DNA of 9,970 bases, taken from assembly GCA_030830285.1 (NCBI GenBank), contig JAURNF010000113.1, forward strand, positions 1 through 9,970. The letters run 5' to 3'. The number at the start of each line of letters is the position of its first letter. Position 1 is the stretch's first letter. The notes beneath the pieces are model-generated. The model ran no database searches. It was not told where the DNA came from and saw nothing but the letters and a program-made list of their open reading frames with translations. The DNA is from Candidatus Kapaibacterium sp. GTDB taxonomy: Bacteria > Bacteroidota > Ignavibacteria > Kapaibacteriales > Kapaibacteriaceae. A program made the position numbers and the translations under genes. This document shows, one piece after another, positions 1 to 6,855 of this stretch.

Positions 1-295
1 CGTGGGAGCGTCGCATGTCGCGCTTGTTCGTCTCGAACAATTGTACCCGTTCCATCACGAAGGCATGAAGTCCGTTCTCGCGCGTTACGGCAATGCTCGC
101 GATATCGTCTGGTGTCAGGAAGAGCCGAAGAACATGGGCGCATGGATGTGTGTACAACCGAACATCATAGAGTCGCTCCAATCTGGTCAGACACTTCGGT
201 ACGTCGGACGCAGTGCATCGGCAAGCCCAGCAACGGGTTCAGCGAAGGTGCATGAGCGTGAGCAGGACGCTCTTCTTAGCGAAGCGACGGCGTAA
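1..295 (+). CDS. sucA: 2-oxoglutarate dehydrogenase E1 component, C-terminal end (partial)
   Basis: This is the last 97 or so codons of the thiamine-diphosphate-dependent E1 subunit of the 2-oxoglutarate dehydrogenase complex, which decarboxylates 2-oxoglutarate in the TCA cycle on the way to succinyl-CoA. The codons are read from base 2 and the 5' part lies outside the window. The family's C-terminal landmarks are clear: VRLEQLYPF near the left edge, then VWCQEEPKNMGAW, then RYVGRSASASPATGSAKVHE just before the end; the last contains the SASPA-G-VH signature of OdhA/SucA. The stop is TAA at 293-295. The gene converges on the minus-strand gene ending at 276, and the two reading frames overlap by 20 bp. 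A hairpin with a T-tract follows at 327-363. No E2 gene (sucB) follows, so E2 must be encoded elsewhere or upstream. The identification is firm; only the C-terminus can be judged. Confidence 0.95.
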   Translation, partial: VGASHVALVRLEQLYPFHHEGMKSVLARYGNARDIVWCQEEPKNMGAWMCVQPNIIESLQSGQTLRYVGRSASASPATGSAKVHEREQDALLSEATA

Positions 296-1205
296 CGCCT
301 GCCGGAACATATGCTTGTGGATGACGACGCCGACCTGAGGTTACATACTCGAGTCGGCGTTTTCCATTCTGTGATAGAGCATAGCACTCTTCGTACAAAT
401 AGTCGATAAGCCCAGTCGTCATCTCGCGATAGTATCGGGTGGTGATTTCATAGCGCTGGCCTAACACCGTTCGTTTGATACCATGCGATGAAACATGTCC
501 AATCTTTCTATCACCAGCGGTAATGATAGAATCCAACGTCATCACGCGAATCAGCGTATCGAGATTTCCCGGTGGCTCGTTCAGTGGTGCCGTGATACTT
601 CCCGACGTGCGCGTTACTCGCTGTACAGCACTGGTTACGAGAATGGTATCGTCATACGGCACGCCGATCGTTACGGGATTCTCACCGGGTGCAGATGAAA
701 GAGTGAAGTTCACCTCATACGGCGCGATTGGCCGCTCTGTCATCGAGAAGTCGGTTGTCTGCGAAGAGAGTGTAAAACCACGTTGATCAAAGTTATGCGG
801 CTGCACGGTCTGACCGAGAACAATCTTCCCAACGTTGTTGATGACCGCATCGTAGCCCTCAACACGGCTATATCTGCGTGTGCCCGCAATGCGAAATGCA
901 ATATCATGATTCACGTCACTCTTACGCACAAGGTCGCTTGAGTCTCTATCAATTGATAGCGTAATCCTACACTCGTAATTGCCCAAGTGATCCTTATCCA
1001 TCACATCGATTCGCATATCGGTGGTTACCCTAACAGCACGCCTGCCCACCACCTGTTGTTCTGTGATGAGGTCAAAATCATGGACATCGCCGACCTTCAT
1101 CTGATACACAAGCGTGTACTCGCGTTGTTGGGCATGCAGAGATTGGCAGGTACCAACGATCACGAGCGCCAGAAAAACTCGAGCGATATGGTTCATCGTG
1201 GTCAT
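276..1205 (-). CDS. Secreted protein of unknown function (309 aa)
   Basis: I do not recognise a named family. The N-terminus is an export signal: a short basic start, a hydrophobic core (about residues 9-19) and a likely signal peptidase I site after SLHA (residue 25), before QQREY. A cysteine at residue 20 is preceded by V-G-T, a poor lipobox, so lipoprotein processing is possible but not favoured. The mature part, about 285 aa, is polar and beta-rich. Near its start it has the pattern YTLVYQMKVGDVHDFD, reminiscent of exported beta-sheet proteins of Bacteroidota that begin with a Y-x-L-x-(V)G-(D)-x-x-Y/F motif; this is a resemblance only. The start ATG (1205-1203) overlaps the ppx stop as ATGA, indicating translational coupling; an alternative ATG lies three codons in. 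It is the last gene of the minus-strand block and runs 20 bp into the opposing sucA. Likely periplasmic or surface-located. Confidence 0.75.
   Translation of the reverse strand: MTTMNHIARVFLALVIVGTCQSLHAQQREYTLVYQMKVGDVHDFDLITEQQVVGRRAVRVTTDMRIDVMDKDHLGNYECRITLSIDRDSSDLVRKSDVNHDIAFRIAGTRRYSRVEGYDAVINNVGKIVLGQTVQPHNFDQRGFTLSSQTTDFSMTERPIAPYEVNFTLSSAPGENPVTIGVPYDDTILVTSAVQRVTRTSGSITAPLNEPPGNLDTLIRVMTLDSIITAGDRKIGHVSSHGIKRTVLGQRYEITTRYYREMTTGLIDYLYEECYALSQNGKRRLEYVTSGRRRHPQAYVPAGVTPSLR
327..363 (+). terminator. Probable Rho-independent terminator of sucA
   Basis: An 8-bp perfect stem, ACGCCGAC (327-334) with GTCGGCGT (353-360), can be extended inward by TGAG/CTCG-type pairing after one mismatch. 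It is followed on the plus strand by four T residues (360-363). It lies 32 nt after the sucA stop. On the minus strand the hairpin is not followed by a T-run, so it should act on sucA transcription only. It sits inside the coding region of the opposing 309-aa gene. Confidence 0.6.
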
Positions 1206-2137
1206 CCCAGCGTAGACTCAGCTTGCTGAATAGCGCGCTTAAGTGCACCATGACGTAAACCGCGCGTAGATACACGTAGGTTATTGTATCCCAGAATGTG
1301 CATGGATTCCGACAAGATGATAGCTCCGATCGGTACGATATCAGCTCGGCGTGCATCGAGTCCGGGAATCGCACAGAGTTCCTCGCGCGTCTGCATACAT
1401 AGCCATGCGGCGAGTTCATCAATACGTGCAAGTGACAGGTTGTGACCATCGATCAATGCTGCATCATATGCAGGCAGCTCAAGGTCGATCATTGCAAGAG
1501 CTGTTGGTGTACCAGCTGTGCCAACCAACACAGATGAACCAGAGAGCTTATCAGCATGCGGTTCAAGCTCAAATCGCACATGCGCTCGTATCTCGTCTTG
1601 ACCAAGCGTTGCGACCGGATGCGTGCTCACATAGCGCTCCATACAGCGTACCACACCCAGGGAGGTTGAAATGCGATACAGGAGTTCACCCGACCGTCCT
1701 GCGACAAACTCCGTGGAACCACCACCTATGTCGATCATGCTCGCCGATGGCTCATGGTGGCCAACAGCACCGAAGTAGGTGAGCTCGGCTTCTTCGTTGC
1801 CACTGATGACGGTGATTGGCCAGCCAAGAATCGACTCCAGTTCACGGCGAACGACGTCGCCATTGTTGGCCTCACGCAGCGCACTTGTAGCAACAGCATG
1901 CACCACATGCAGGCTGTCGCCTGCCGTAGCATCCGCGATCACCGTACGAAAGCGCTCCACTGCAGAGCGAGCACGATCACGTGCTGCATCGCTAATCATG
2001 CCGTGATGATCGAGACCCTCGCCAAGGCGAGGAAGCTCATGCACATCGTGGAGAATCTCCACCCTGGCTTCATGCGTGATCGATGCGACAACCATCAAGG
2101 CTGTGTTGGTGCCGATATCGATCCCTACAGCAATCAT
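1202..2137 (-). CDS. Ppx/GppA-family phosphatase (exopolyphosphatase or pppGpp phosphohydrolase), short form
   Basis: This is a member of the sugar kinase/Hsp70/actin superfamily that removes terminal phosphate from inorganic polyphosphate or converts pppGpp to ppGpp. The diagnostic motifs are in order: the P-loop-like VGIDIGTNT (residues 4-12), ATSALREA(N) (83-91), SGNEEAEL (112-119) carrying the expected catalytic glutamate, the second phosphate loop DIGGGSTEF (136-144), GTAGTPTALA (206-215), and the C-terminal STRGLRHGAL (290-299). At 311 aa it has only the two-lobed catalytic core and lacks the C-terminal HD-like domain of the ~500-aa E. coli Ppx and GppA. Sequence alone does not decide between polyphosphate and pppGpp. 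The ATG at 2137-2135 overlaps the methylmalonyl-CoA mutase stop (ATGA), and its own stop overlaps the next start the same way, so three genes are translationally chained. The protein is cytosolic, with no signal peptide. Confidence 0.92.
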   Translation of the reverse strand: MIAVGIDIGTNTALMVVASITHEARVEILHDVHELPRLGEGLDHHGMISDAARDRARSAVERFRTVIADATAGDSLHVVHAVATSALREANNGDVVRRELESILGWPITVISGNEEAELTYFGAVGHHEPSASMIDIGGGSTEFVAGRSGELLYRISTSLGVVRCMERYVSTHPVATLGQDEIRAHVRFELEPHADKLSGSSVLVGTAGTPTALAMIDLELPAYDAALIDGHNLSLARIDELAAWLCMQTREELCAIPGLDARRADIVPIGAIILSESMHILGYNNLRVSTRGLRHGALKRAIQQAESTLG

Positions 2138-4278
2138 TTCTGTCCGCGCAGGTGCTGGCGAATTGCCGTCAGCGTTGTTTGAGCAGCTTCGATGATGTTC
2201 GTTCCAGGTCCAAAGATCAACGAAACGCCAGCTTCATGGAGCTGGTCATAGTCCTTGGGAGGAATCACGCCACCAGCAATCACCATGATATCAGCTGCGC
2301 CTTCATTGCGAAGTGCCTGCACCAGTTGTGGGATCAGCGTTTTATGTCCAGCGGCCTGACTCGACACACCGACAACGTGTACGTCATTGTCGATTGCTTG
2401 ACGTGCAGCTTCCTCCGGCGTGGCAAACAGGGGACCGATGTCGACATCGAAGCCGATGTCGGCAAACGATGTGGCGATCACCTTCGCGCCACGATCGTGT
2501 CCGTCCTGACCCAGCTTTGCAACCAAGATGCGTGGACGTCGACCAAACTCGCTCTCGAATGATTCCACGTCAGCGCGAAGAGCAGCGTACGTTGCATCGT
2601 TTGCATACTCAGCGCCATATACACCTTCAATTGCCATGGTCTGTGCCTCGTAGCGTGTGAATACATCGGCCATTGCTTCCGATATCTCCCCAACAGTAGC
2701 ACGAACGCGAGCGGCGTCAACTGCCATCGCAAGCAAATTGCCGTCGCCTGTGCGAGCACTGACTCGAATGGCTGCAAGAGCGTTCGCCACATCGTTAGCG
2801 TTACGCGACGCACGGATGCTTGCAAGACGTGCAACCTGCGACTCACGCACCTTTGTGTTGTCAATGTCCAAAACATCGATGTCGGGCTCGTGTGCAAGCT
2901 GATACTTGTTTACACCAACGATAACCTCGTGTCCCTGGTCAATCTTTGCTTGACGTCGCGCTGCCGATTCCTCAATCTTGAGCTTCGGAATACCAGCGTT
3001 GATCGCACGAGTCATTCCACCGTAGGATTCAACTTCTGCGATGATCGTTGAGGCCTCACGCACAAGCGCATCAGTCAGGGCCTCGACATAGTAAGAGCCA
3101 CCGAGAGGATCGGCAACCTCTGTGATGTGAGATTCTTCTGCGATGATCAATTGTGTGTTGCGAGCCACGCGTGCCGATTGCTCGGTAGGCAAGCCAAGGG
3201 CTTCGTCGAACGAATTCGTATGCAGTGACTGCGTGCCACCAAGCACTGCCGCCATAGCCTCAATGGTTGTTCGAACGACGTTGTTAAATGGGTCCTGAGC
3301 CGAGAGCGACCAACCAGATGTCTGACAGTGTGTGCGTAGCAGCAGAGAGTCGGTGCGTTCCGGATGAAACTGCTTCATTGCAGTAGCCCAGAGCACACGT
3401 GCAGCTCGAAGCTTTGCTACTTCCATGAAGAAGTTCATGCCGATCGCGAAGAAGAACGACAAACGCGGAGCAAATGCATCGACGTGCATTCCACGTTGCA
3501 TCGCCGCACGCACATACTCCATACCGTCAGCAATTGTGAATGCAAGCTCTTGAACAGCTGTAGCGCCAGCTTCATGCATGTGGTAACCGCTGATCGAGAT
3601 GCTATTGAAGCGCGGCATGTTCTTACTTGTGAACTCGATGATATCGGCCACAATGCGCATCGATGGTTCAGGCGGATAGATGTAGGTGTTCCGCACCATG
3701 AACTCTTTCAGGATGTCGTTTTGAATCGTTCCTGAAAGTTTCTCCTGCGACACTCCCTGTTCTTCTGCAGCAACAATGAACATTGCCAGAATCGGTATCA
3801 CGGCACCGTTCATTGTCATCGACACGCTCATGTTATCAAGAGGGATACCTTGGAACAGGATCTTCATGTCCTCAACAGAGTCGATGGCAACACCGGCTTT
3901 ACCAACATCGCCAACTACGCGAGGGTGATCGCTATCGTATCCACGATGCGTCGCAAGGTCGAACGCAACCGAGAGCCCCTTCTGTCCATTCTCGAGCGCC
4001 TTACGATAAAACGCATTTGATGCTTCTGCGGTAGAGAAACCCGCGTACTGACGAATCGTCCATGGACGGTTCGTGTACATCGTCGCATACGGTCCGCGAA
4101 GGTAGGGGAACAGTCCTGGAAGCGTATCGACGTGCGCGAGTGACTCAAGATCACGTGCAGTGTAAAGGGGCTTCACTGGAATGCCCTCTGCGGACATCCG
4201 CTCGAGTGAGGCGGGGTCCTTGCCCTTAAGTTCTCGCTGTGCGAGTTCCAACCATGGTGTGATATCGGTCTTCATCAC
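2134..4278 (-). CDS. scpA: Methylmalonyl-CoA mutase, catalytic (large) subunit
   Basis: This is an adenosylcobalamin-dependent enzyme interconverting (R)-methylmalonyl-CoA and succinyl-CoA, used in propionate metabolism. The N-terminal TIM-barrel (about residues 20-560) shows NRPWTIRQYAGFS (70-82), FDLATHRGYDSDHP (106-119), SMTMNGAVIP (153-162), PSMRI (205-209), SGYHMHEAGAT (230-240) and RTHCQTSGWSL (315-325). The C-terminal B12-binding domain (about 582-710) has the D-x-H-x-x-G motif at D592/H594/G597, VGVSSQAAGH (636-645) and AGGVIPP (668-674). Y78 and R208 match the tyrosine and arginine that favour methylmalonyl-CoA over isobutyryl-CoA. The catalytic histidine should be H233. The length, 714 aa, is that of stand-alone homodimeric forms such as E. 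coli Sbm, and no small mutA-type subunit or meaB chaperone lies beside it. The reading frame opens with GTG at 4278; ATG at 4275, one codon later, is an equally good start, after an AGGGAG-like sequence. It is followed immediately by ppx (ATGA overlap). Confidence 0.97.
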   Translation of the reverse strand: MMKTDITPWLELAQRELKGKDPASLERMSAEGIPVKPLYTARDLESLAHVDTLPGLFPYLRGPYATMYTNRPWTIRQYAGFSTAEASNAFYRKALENGQKGLSVAFDLATHRGYDSDHPRVVGDVGKAGVAIDSVEDMKILFQGIPLDNMSVSMTMNGAVIPILAMFIVAAEEQGVSQEKLSGTIQNDILKEFMVRNTYIYPPEPSMRIVADIIEFTSKNMPRFNSISISGYHMHEAGATAVQELAFTIADGMEYVRAAMQRGMHVDAFAPRLSFFFAIGMNFFMEVAKLRAARVLWATAMKQFHPERTDSLLLRTHCQTSGWSLSAQDPFNNVVRTTIEAMAAVLGGTQSLHTNSFDEALGLPTEQSARVARNTQLIIAEESHITEVADPLGGSYYVEALTDALVREASTIIAEVESYGGMTRAINAGIPKLKIEESAARRQAKIDQGHEVIVGVNKYQLAHEPDIDVLDIDNTKVRESQVARLASIRASRNANDVANALAAIRVSARTGDGNLLAMAVDAARVRATVGEISEAMADVFTRYEAQTMAIEGVYGAEYANDATYAALRADVESFESEFGRRPRILVAKLGQDGHDRGAKVIATSFADIGFDVDIGPLFATPEEAARQAIDNDVHVVGVSSQAAGHKTLIPQLVQALRNEGAADIMVIAGGVIPPKDYDQLHEAGVSLIFGPGTNIIEAAQTTLTAIRQHLRGQK

Positions 4279-4302
4279 TCCCTAGCAACGATGATCAATG
4301 CG

Positions 4303-4310
4303 CAAAAATA
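4303..4310 (-). promoter_or_regulatory. Bacteroidota-type -7 box upstream of methylmalonyl-CoA mutase
   Basis: On the minus strand the 44-nt gap before the mutase contains TATTTTTG, an exact match to the TAnnTTTG -7 element described for the Bacteroidota primary sigma factor. It lies about 28 nt ahead of the start. I see no TTG at the usual -33 distance, so this is a weak candidate for an internal promoter. Confidence 0.3.
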
Positions 4311-4322
4311 CGCACCGACTCC

Positions 4323-5474
4323 TTACCGATAGGGAGTATTGCTAAACCTCGTGGCCTCGGCATGCGACTGTGACCAGTCGGGCCACTCGAGCACCTTCTT
4401 GTAGTGACTCAGTGCCTGTTGGCGCTTTCCTTGGGCATCGTAGATCTGCCCCATGCGAAGGTATGCCTTTACCATCAAACCCGTGGGCTCGTCCTTGTCA
4501 AGCACTTGACTTGCTTCAAAGCACTTTGCGAGATACTTCAGAGCCATAGGGAAGTCGCGGCTCTGCATCCGGCAAATGCCGATATAGTACAACGCTTCAC
4601 GTGCGGCAAGGCGGTCGTACCCGAATCTCTTATCCATGTACTTAACGAGGACGTCGCGCCAACACTGCTCTGCAGAATCGCGAGGGCCGAGTCCGATGAG
4701 ACAGCGTCCGTAGGCTCGTTGAAAGGCCGGGTTTCTCGGGAAGCTCTGGTGGAGATCCCGTGCATAGGTCATCGCCTCTAAGAGATTCCACTCGAAGTCT
4801 GTGTAGGCCTGAATCAGAATGACCTTTGCTTCTACCGCGGCGTAACGTGCTTGACGCGCTGCAGCTTTGAGCTGCGCAAGACCCAAATGCTTGTCGCCTG
4901 AAGGAAGGAACATCATCAATGTTCCAAGTCCAGGCCGCCGTTCTGGAATTGCCACACTGAAGTAGTTGTAGATGCCCGTGCCGAGCATCACATCGTGATT
5001 GCCAGGTGCGATGCGATAACAGTCTTGCAGAATACCCAGCGCAATGCGTCCATCATCAGCTGCACTGAAATAGTTGTTTCGTGTGATGTGGTATCGACCG
5101 CGGAATCCAATTGCACCACCCTTGAAAAAGAGTGCTGCAACGTCCTTTGGCATCGAGTCGAGGCGTTGGTCACACACTGCCAATACGCGATCGATCTTCT
5201 GCAGAAAGAGAGCGTCGTATGCGGTTGTCTTCTGATCGAGGCTAATGCGCCACCATTCGACCATCGCATCAAGAAAGTAGCCTGCGGGATGCGTAGGGTA
5301 CAACGCGATGACTTGCGAGAACTTCGCATGAGCCTCGTCAAACTCAACGTTGTAAATGTGTCGAATACCTTGCTGGAGAATCGTGTCGCCATCCGACTTC
5401 ATCGAGACCCATTGTGCATGCATAGGTACGACGGTGAACATCAGTCCAAGTACGAGAATGCGAAGAGTCTTCAT
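4323..5474 (-). CDS. Exported TPR-like protein (383 aa), function unknown
   Basis: The start is a classical signal peptide: MK-T-LR, hydrophobic residues 6-16, and a probable cleavage after MHA (residue 20) before QW. The mature protein is helical with tetratricopeptide-like pairs. One unit spans about residues 34-64 (YNVEFDEAHAKFSQVIALYP) and two clearer ones lie at about 293-322 and 333-366 (AYLRMGQIYDAQGKRQQALSHYKKVLEW). The middle has a non-TPR stretch, GTGIYNYFSVAIPERRPGL (165-183) and MMFLPSGDKHLGLAQL (187-202), which looks like a family-specific conserved region. It probably acts as a periplasmic scaffold or assembly protein; no enzymatic motif is visible. It follows the CPBP protease gene by 32 nt and precedes the mutase by 44 nt. 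A TAGG 8-9 nt before the ATG could serve as a weak ribosome binding site; the same bases form a TAnnTTTG box. Confidence 0.8.
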   Translation of the reverse strand: MKTLRILVLGLMFTVVPMHAQWVSMKSDGDTILQQGIRHIYNVEFDEAHAKFSQVIALYPTHPAGYFLDAMVEWWRISLDQKTTAYDALFLQKIDRVLAVCDQRLDSMPKDVAALFFKGGAIGFRGRYHITRNNYFSAADDGRIALGILQDCYRIAPGNHDVMLGTGIYNYFSVAIPERRPGLGTLMMFLPSGDKHLGLAQLKAAARQARYAAVEAKVILIQAYTDFEWNLLEAMTYARDLHQSFPRNPAFQRAYGRCLIGLGPRDSAEQCWRDVLVKYMDKRFGYDRLAAREALYYIGICRMQSRDFPMALKYLAKCFEASQVLDKDEPTGLMVKAYLRMGQIYDAQGKRQQALSHYKKVLEWPDWSQSHAEATRFSNTPYR

Positions 5475-5478
5475 ACTG

Positions 5479-5486
5479 CAAACCTA
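5479..5486 (-). promoter_or_regulatory. TAnnTTTG box immediately before the 383-aa TPR gene
   Basis: The minus strand reads TAGGTTTG, an exact match to the Bacteroidota -7 consensus, four bases before the ATG at 5474. If it is used, transcription would begin at or next to the start codon, giving a leaderless message. No TTG is seen at the -33 position, and the AGG may simply be a ribosome binding site. Low confidence. Confidence 0.2.
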
Positions 5487-5506
5487 GTGTAGGAGAGGAT
5501 GATTCC

Positions 5507-6340
5507 TTATGACGAAAACGTGCGGCGAAATCGTGCAGCACGTACAAACGGATCATACGGGGCGCGCCTCAGCAGCGCAATCATCGACAGGGGCAGAAGA
5601 ACTGTGGTCGCATACCCTTCTTCGATCCCGAACGATCCCTCAATCCATGGACGGACGGTGTTGCTGAGTGATGATGTGTTGAGCTCGGTAACTGCTAGTC
5701 CGAGATCCATACCACTGACAACGCCGAATACGGACGAGAGAACTACGTTCCAGACAATATGGAACCCAATGGCCATCCACAATGACGACGTTGTAACAAC
5801 TGCCGCTCCAAGAGCGATGCCTGCGAGTGCGACGTTGATGGTGCTGACGAGCGAGGCGCTAGGATTGCCGGCATGGGCAAGTGCAAACAGGATACTCGTT
5901 GTGATCACTGCTGCAGGCGCACCAAACCGTTCGTGGAGTGCTTCGAGAAGTGTCCCACGGAATACCACTTCTTCACCGATCGCGAACAAGACAATCGTGC
6001 TCAACCCTGTCAGTGAAAACGATGGCTCAGCCAGAACATGCAGTCTACCACCGAGAACGAACGCAAGAAGAAGAATCAGTGCAAGAACCCCAATTGCCCA
6101 ACCAGCGCCCAACAATGAAAGCACTGCACTACGTGGGGTTGGTACCAATCCTGATGCAACGGCTGAACTTCCGCGGCGACGTTGCTCGATCCCGACAACT
6201 GCGATACACGCTACTCCGTAGGTGAGCGCTTGGAGAGAGTTCGCATGTGCGATATCAACACCAATCACGATCGAAATCAGCAGCGGAGCTGCGATGGCCA
6301 GCACGATGGTGATGATCCGTCCAAGCCAATGGTTGTTCAT
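5507..6340 (-). CDS. CPBP-family intramembrane glutamic endopeptidase (CAAX protease/Abi-like)
   Basis: This is a multi-pass membrane protein of the CPBP (Rce1-like) family. All three family motifs are present: EEVVFR (E123, E124, R128), FALAH (F152, H156) and FHIVWN (H194, N198); in Rce1-type enzymes these glutamates and histidines form the catalytic site within the membrane. Hydrophobic segments occur at about residues 8-27, 37-50, 74-97, 112-122, 143-157, 168-197 and 246-258. The open frame extends upstream to 6388, but I choose the ATG at 6340-6338. It overlaps the preceding gene's stop as ATGA and gives MNNHWLGRII, a normal start for the first membrane helix. The product is then 277 aa. 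Bacterial members process prenylated or other membrane peptides, or act in bacteriocin immunity; the substrate here is unknown. The neighbouring 171-aa membrane protein is a natural candidate partner. Confidence 0.9.
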   Translation of the reverse strand: MNNHWLGRIITIVLAIAAPLLISIVIGVDIAHANSLQALTYGVACIAVVGIEQRRRGSSAVASGLVPTPRSAVLSLLGAGWAIGVLALILLLAFVLGGRLHVLAEPSFSLTGLSTIVLFAIGEEVVFRGTLLEALHERFGAPAAVITTSILFALAHAGNPSASLVSTINVALAGIALGAAVVTTSSLWMAIGFHIVWNVVLSSVFGVVSGMDLGLAVTELNTSSLSNTVRPWIEGSFGIEEGYATTVLLPLSMIALLRRAPYDPFVRAARFRRTFSS

Positions 6341-6852
6341 GACATCACCATGTGGACGAGTACATACCCAATCACGAGAAGCGTCCACGGTAGGAGATAG
6401 AACGAAGGTCCGGCTGCCTGTCGTACAACTGCTGACAGAACACTGGCGCTCAACACGACAGCGCTCTCAGTTGTCGAGATGCGAAATCCCGCCGCAATCA
6501 CCGACCATAGCATGAGTGATGTAACTGCAATGCGCATCAACGGACCAAATCCCACGCGTTGCATCCAGGAGGTAAGAACTCCGACGTACACCGTCACGAA
6601 GGCGAACGGAGGGATCAGTGACAGTACTGTTGCAAACGATGACGTATGTAGGTAATCATCACGGAGAAGTGATCTGAGCAATCCCGCCATGCTGATGCCA
6701 AGAACGATGAGCGTCGCGAGAATGATCGCAGACACGGTAGCATCAGCGTAGATCATTCCTAACACAGCCATGCACGTCACGACGATGTAGGAAATCACGA
6801 ATCGTGTTTCCCACTTCAGTCCATGAATGTACCTCTTGTCTGTACGGGTCAT
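6337..6852 (-). CDS. Small polytopic membrane protein of unknown function (171 aa)
   Basis: I recognise no family. The protein is dominated by hydrophobic stretches at about residues 17-35, 41-59, 72-95, 105-123, 131-144 (short) and 151-170, so five or six transmembrane helices. The only sizeable hydrophilic parts are the basic N-terminus (MTRTDKRYIHGLKWETR), which would be cytoplasmic by the positive-inside rule, and a short loop, RSLLRDDYLHTS, near residues 60-71. No catalytic or ligand-binding motif stands out. The start lies 3 nt after the stop of the HicB-like gene and the stop overlaps the CPBP protease start (ATGA), so it is probably co-translated with the protease. It could be a partner or substrate-presenting subunit of the protease; that is inference from position only. 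Confidence 0.7.
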   Translation of the reverse strand: MTRTDKRYIHGLKWETRFVISYIVVTCMAVLGMIYADATVSAIILATLIVLGISMAGLLRSLLRDDYLHTSSFATVLSLIPPFAFVTVYVGVLTSWMQRVGFGPLMRIAVTSLMLWSVIAAGFRISTTESAVVLSASVLSAVVRQAAGPSFYLLPWTLLVIGYVLVHMVMS

Positions 6853-6855
6853 GAA

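Noticed and set aside
6341..6388. In-frame upstream extension of the CPBP protease (16 extra residues)
   Set aside because: The ATG at 6340 makes an ATGA overlap with the upstream stop and starts directly before the first membrane helix; the extension lies wholly inside the neighbouring gene.
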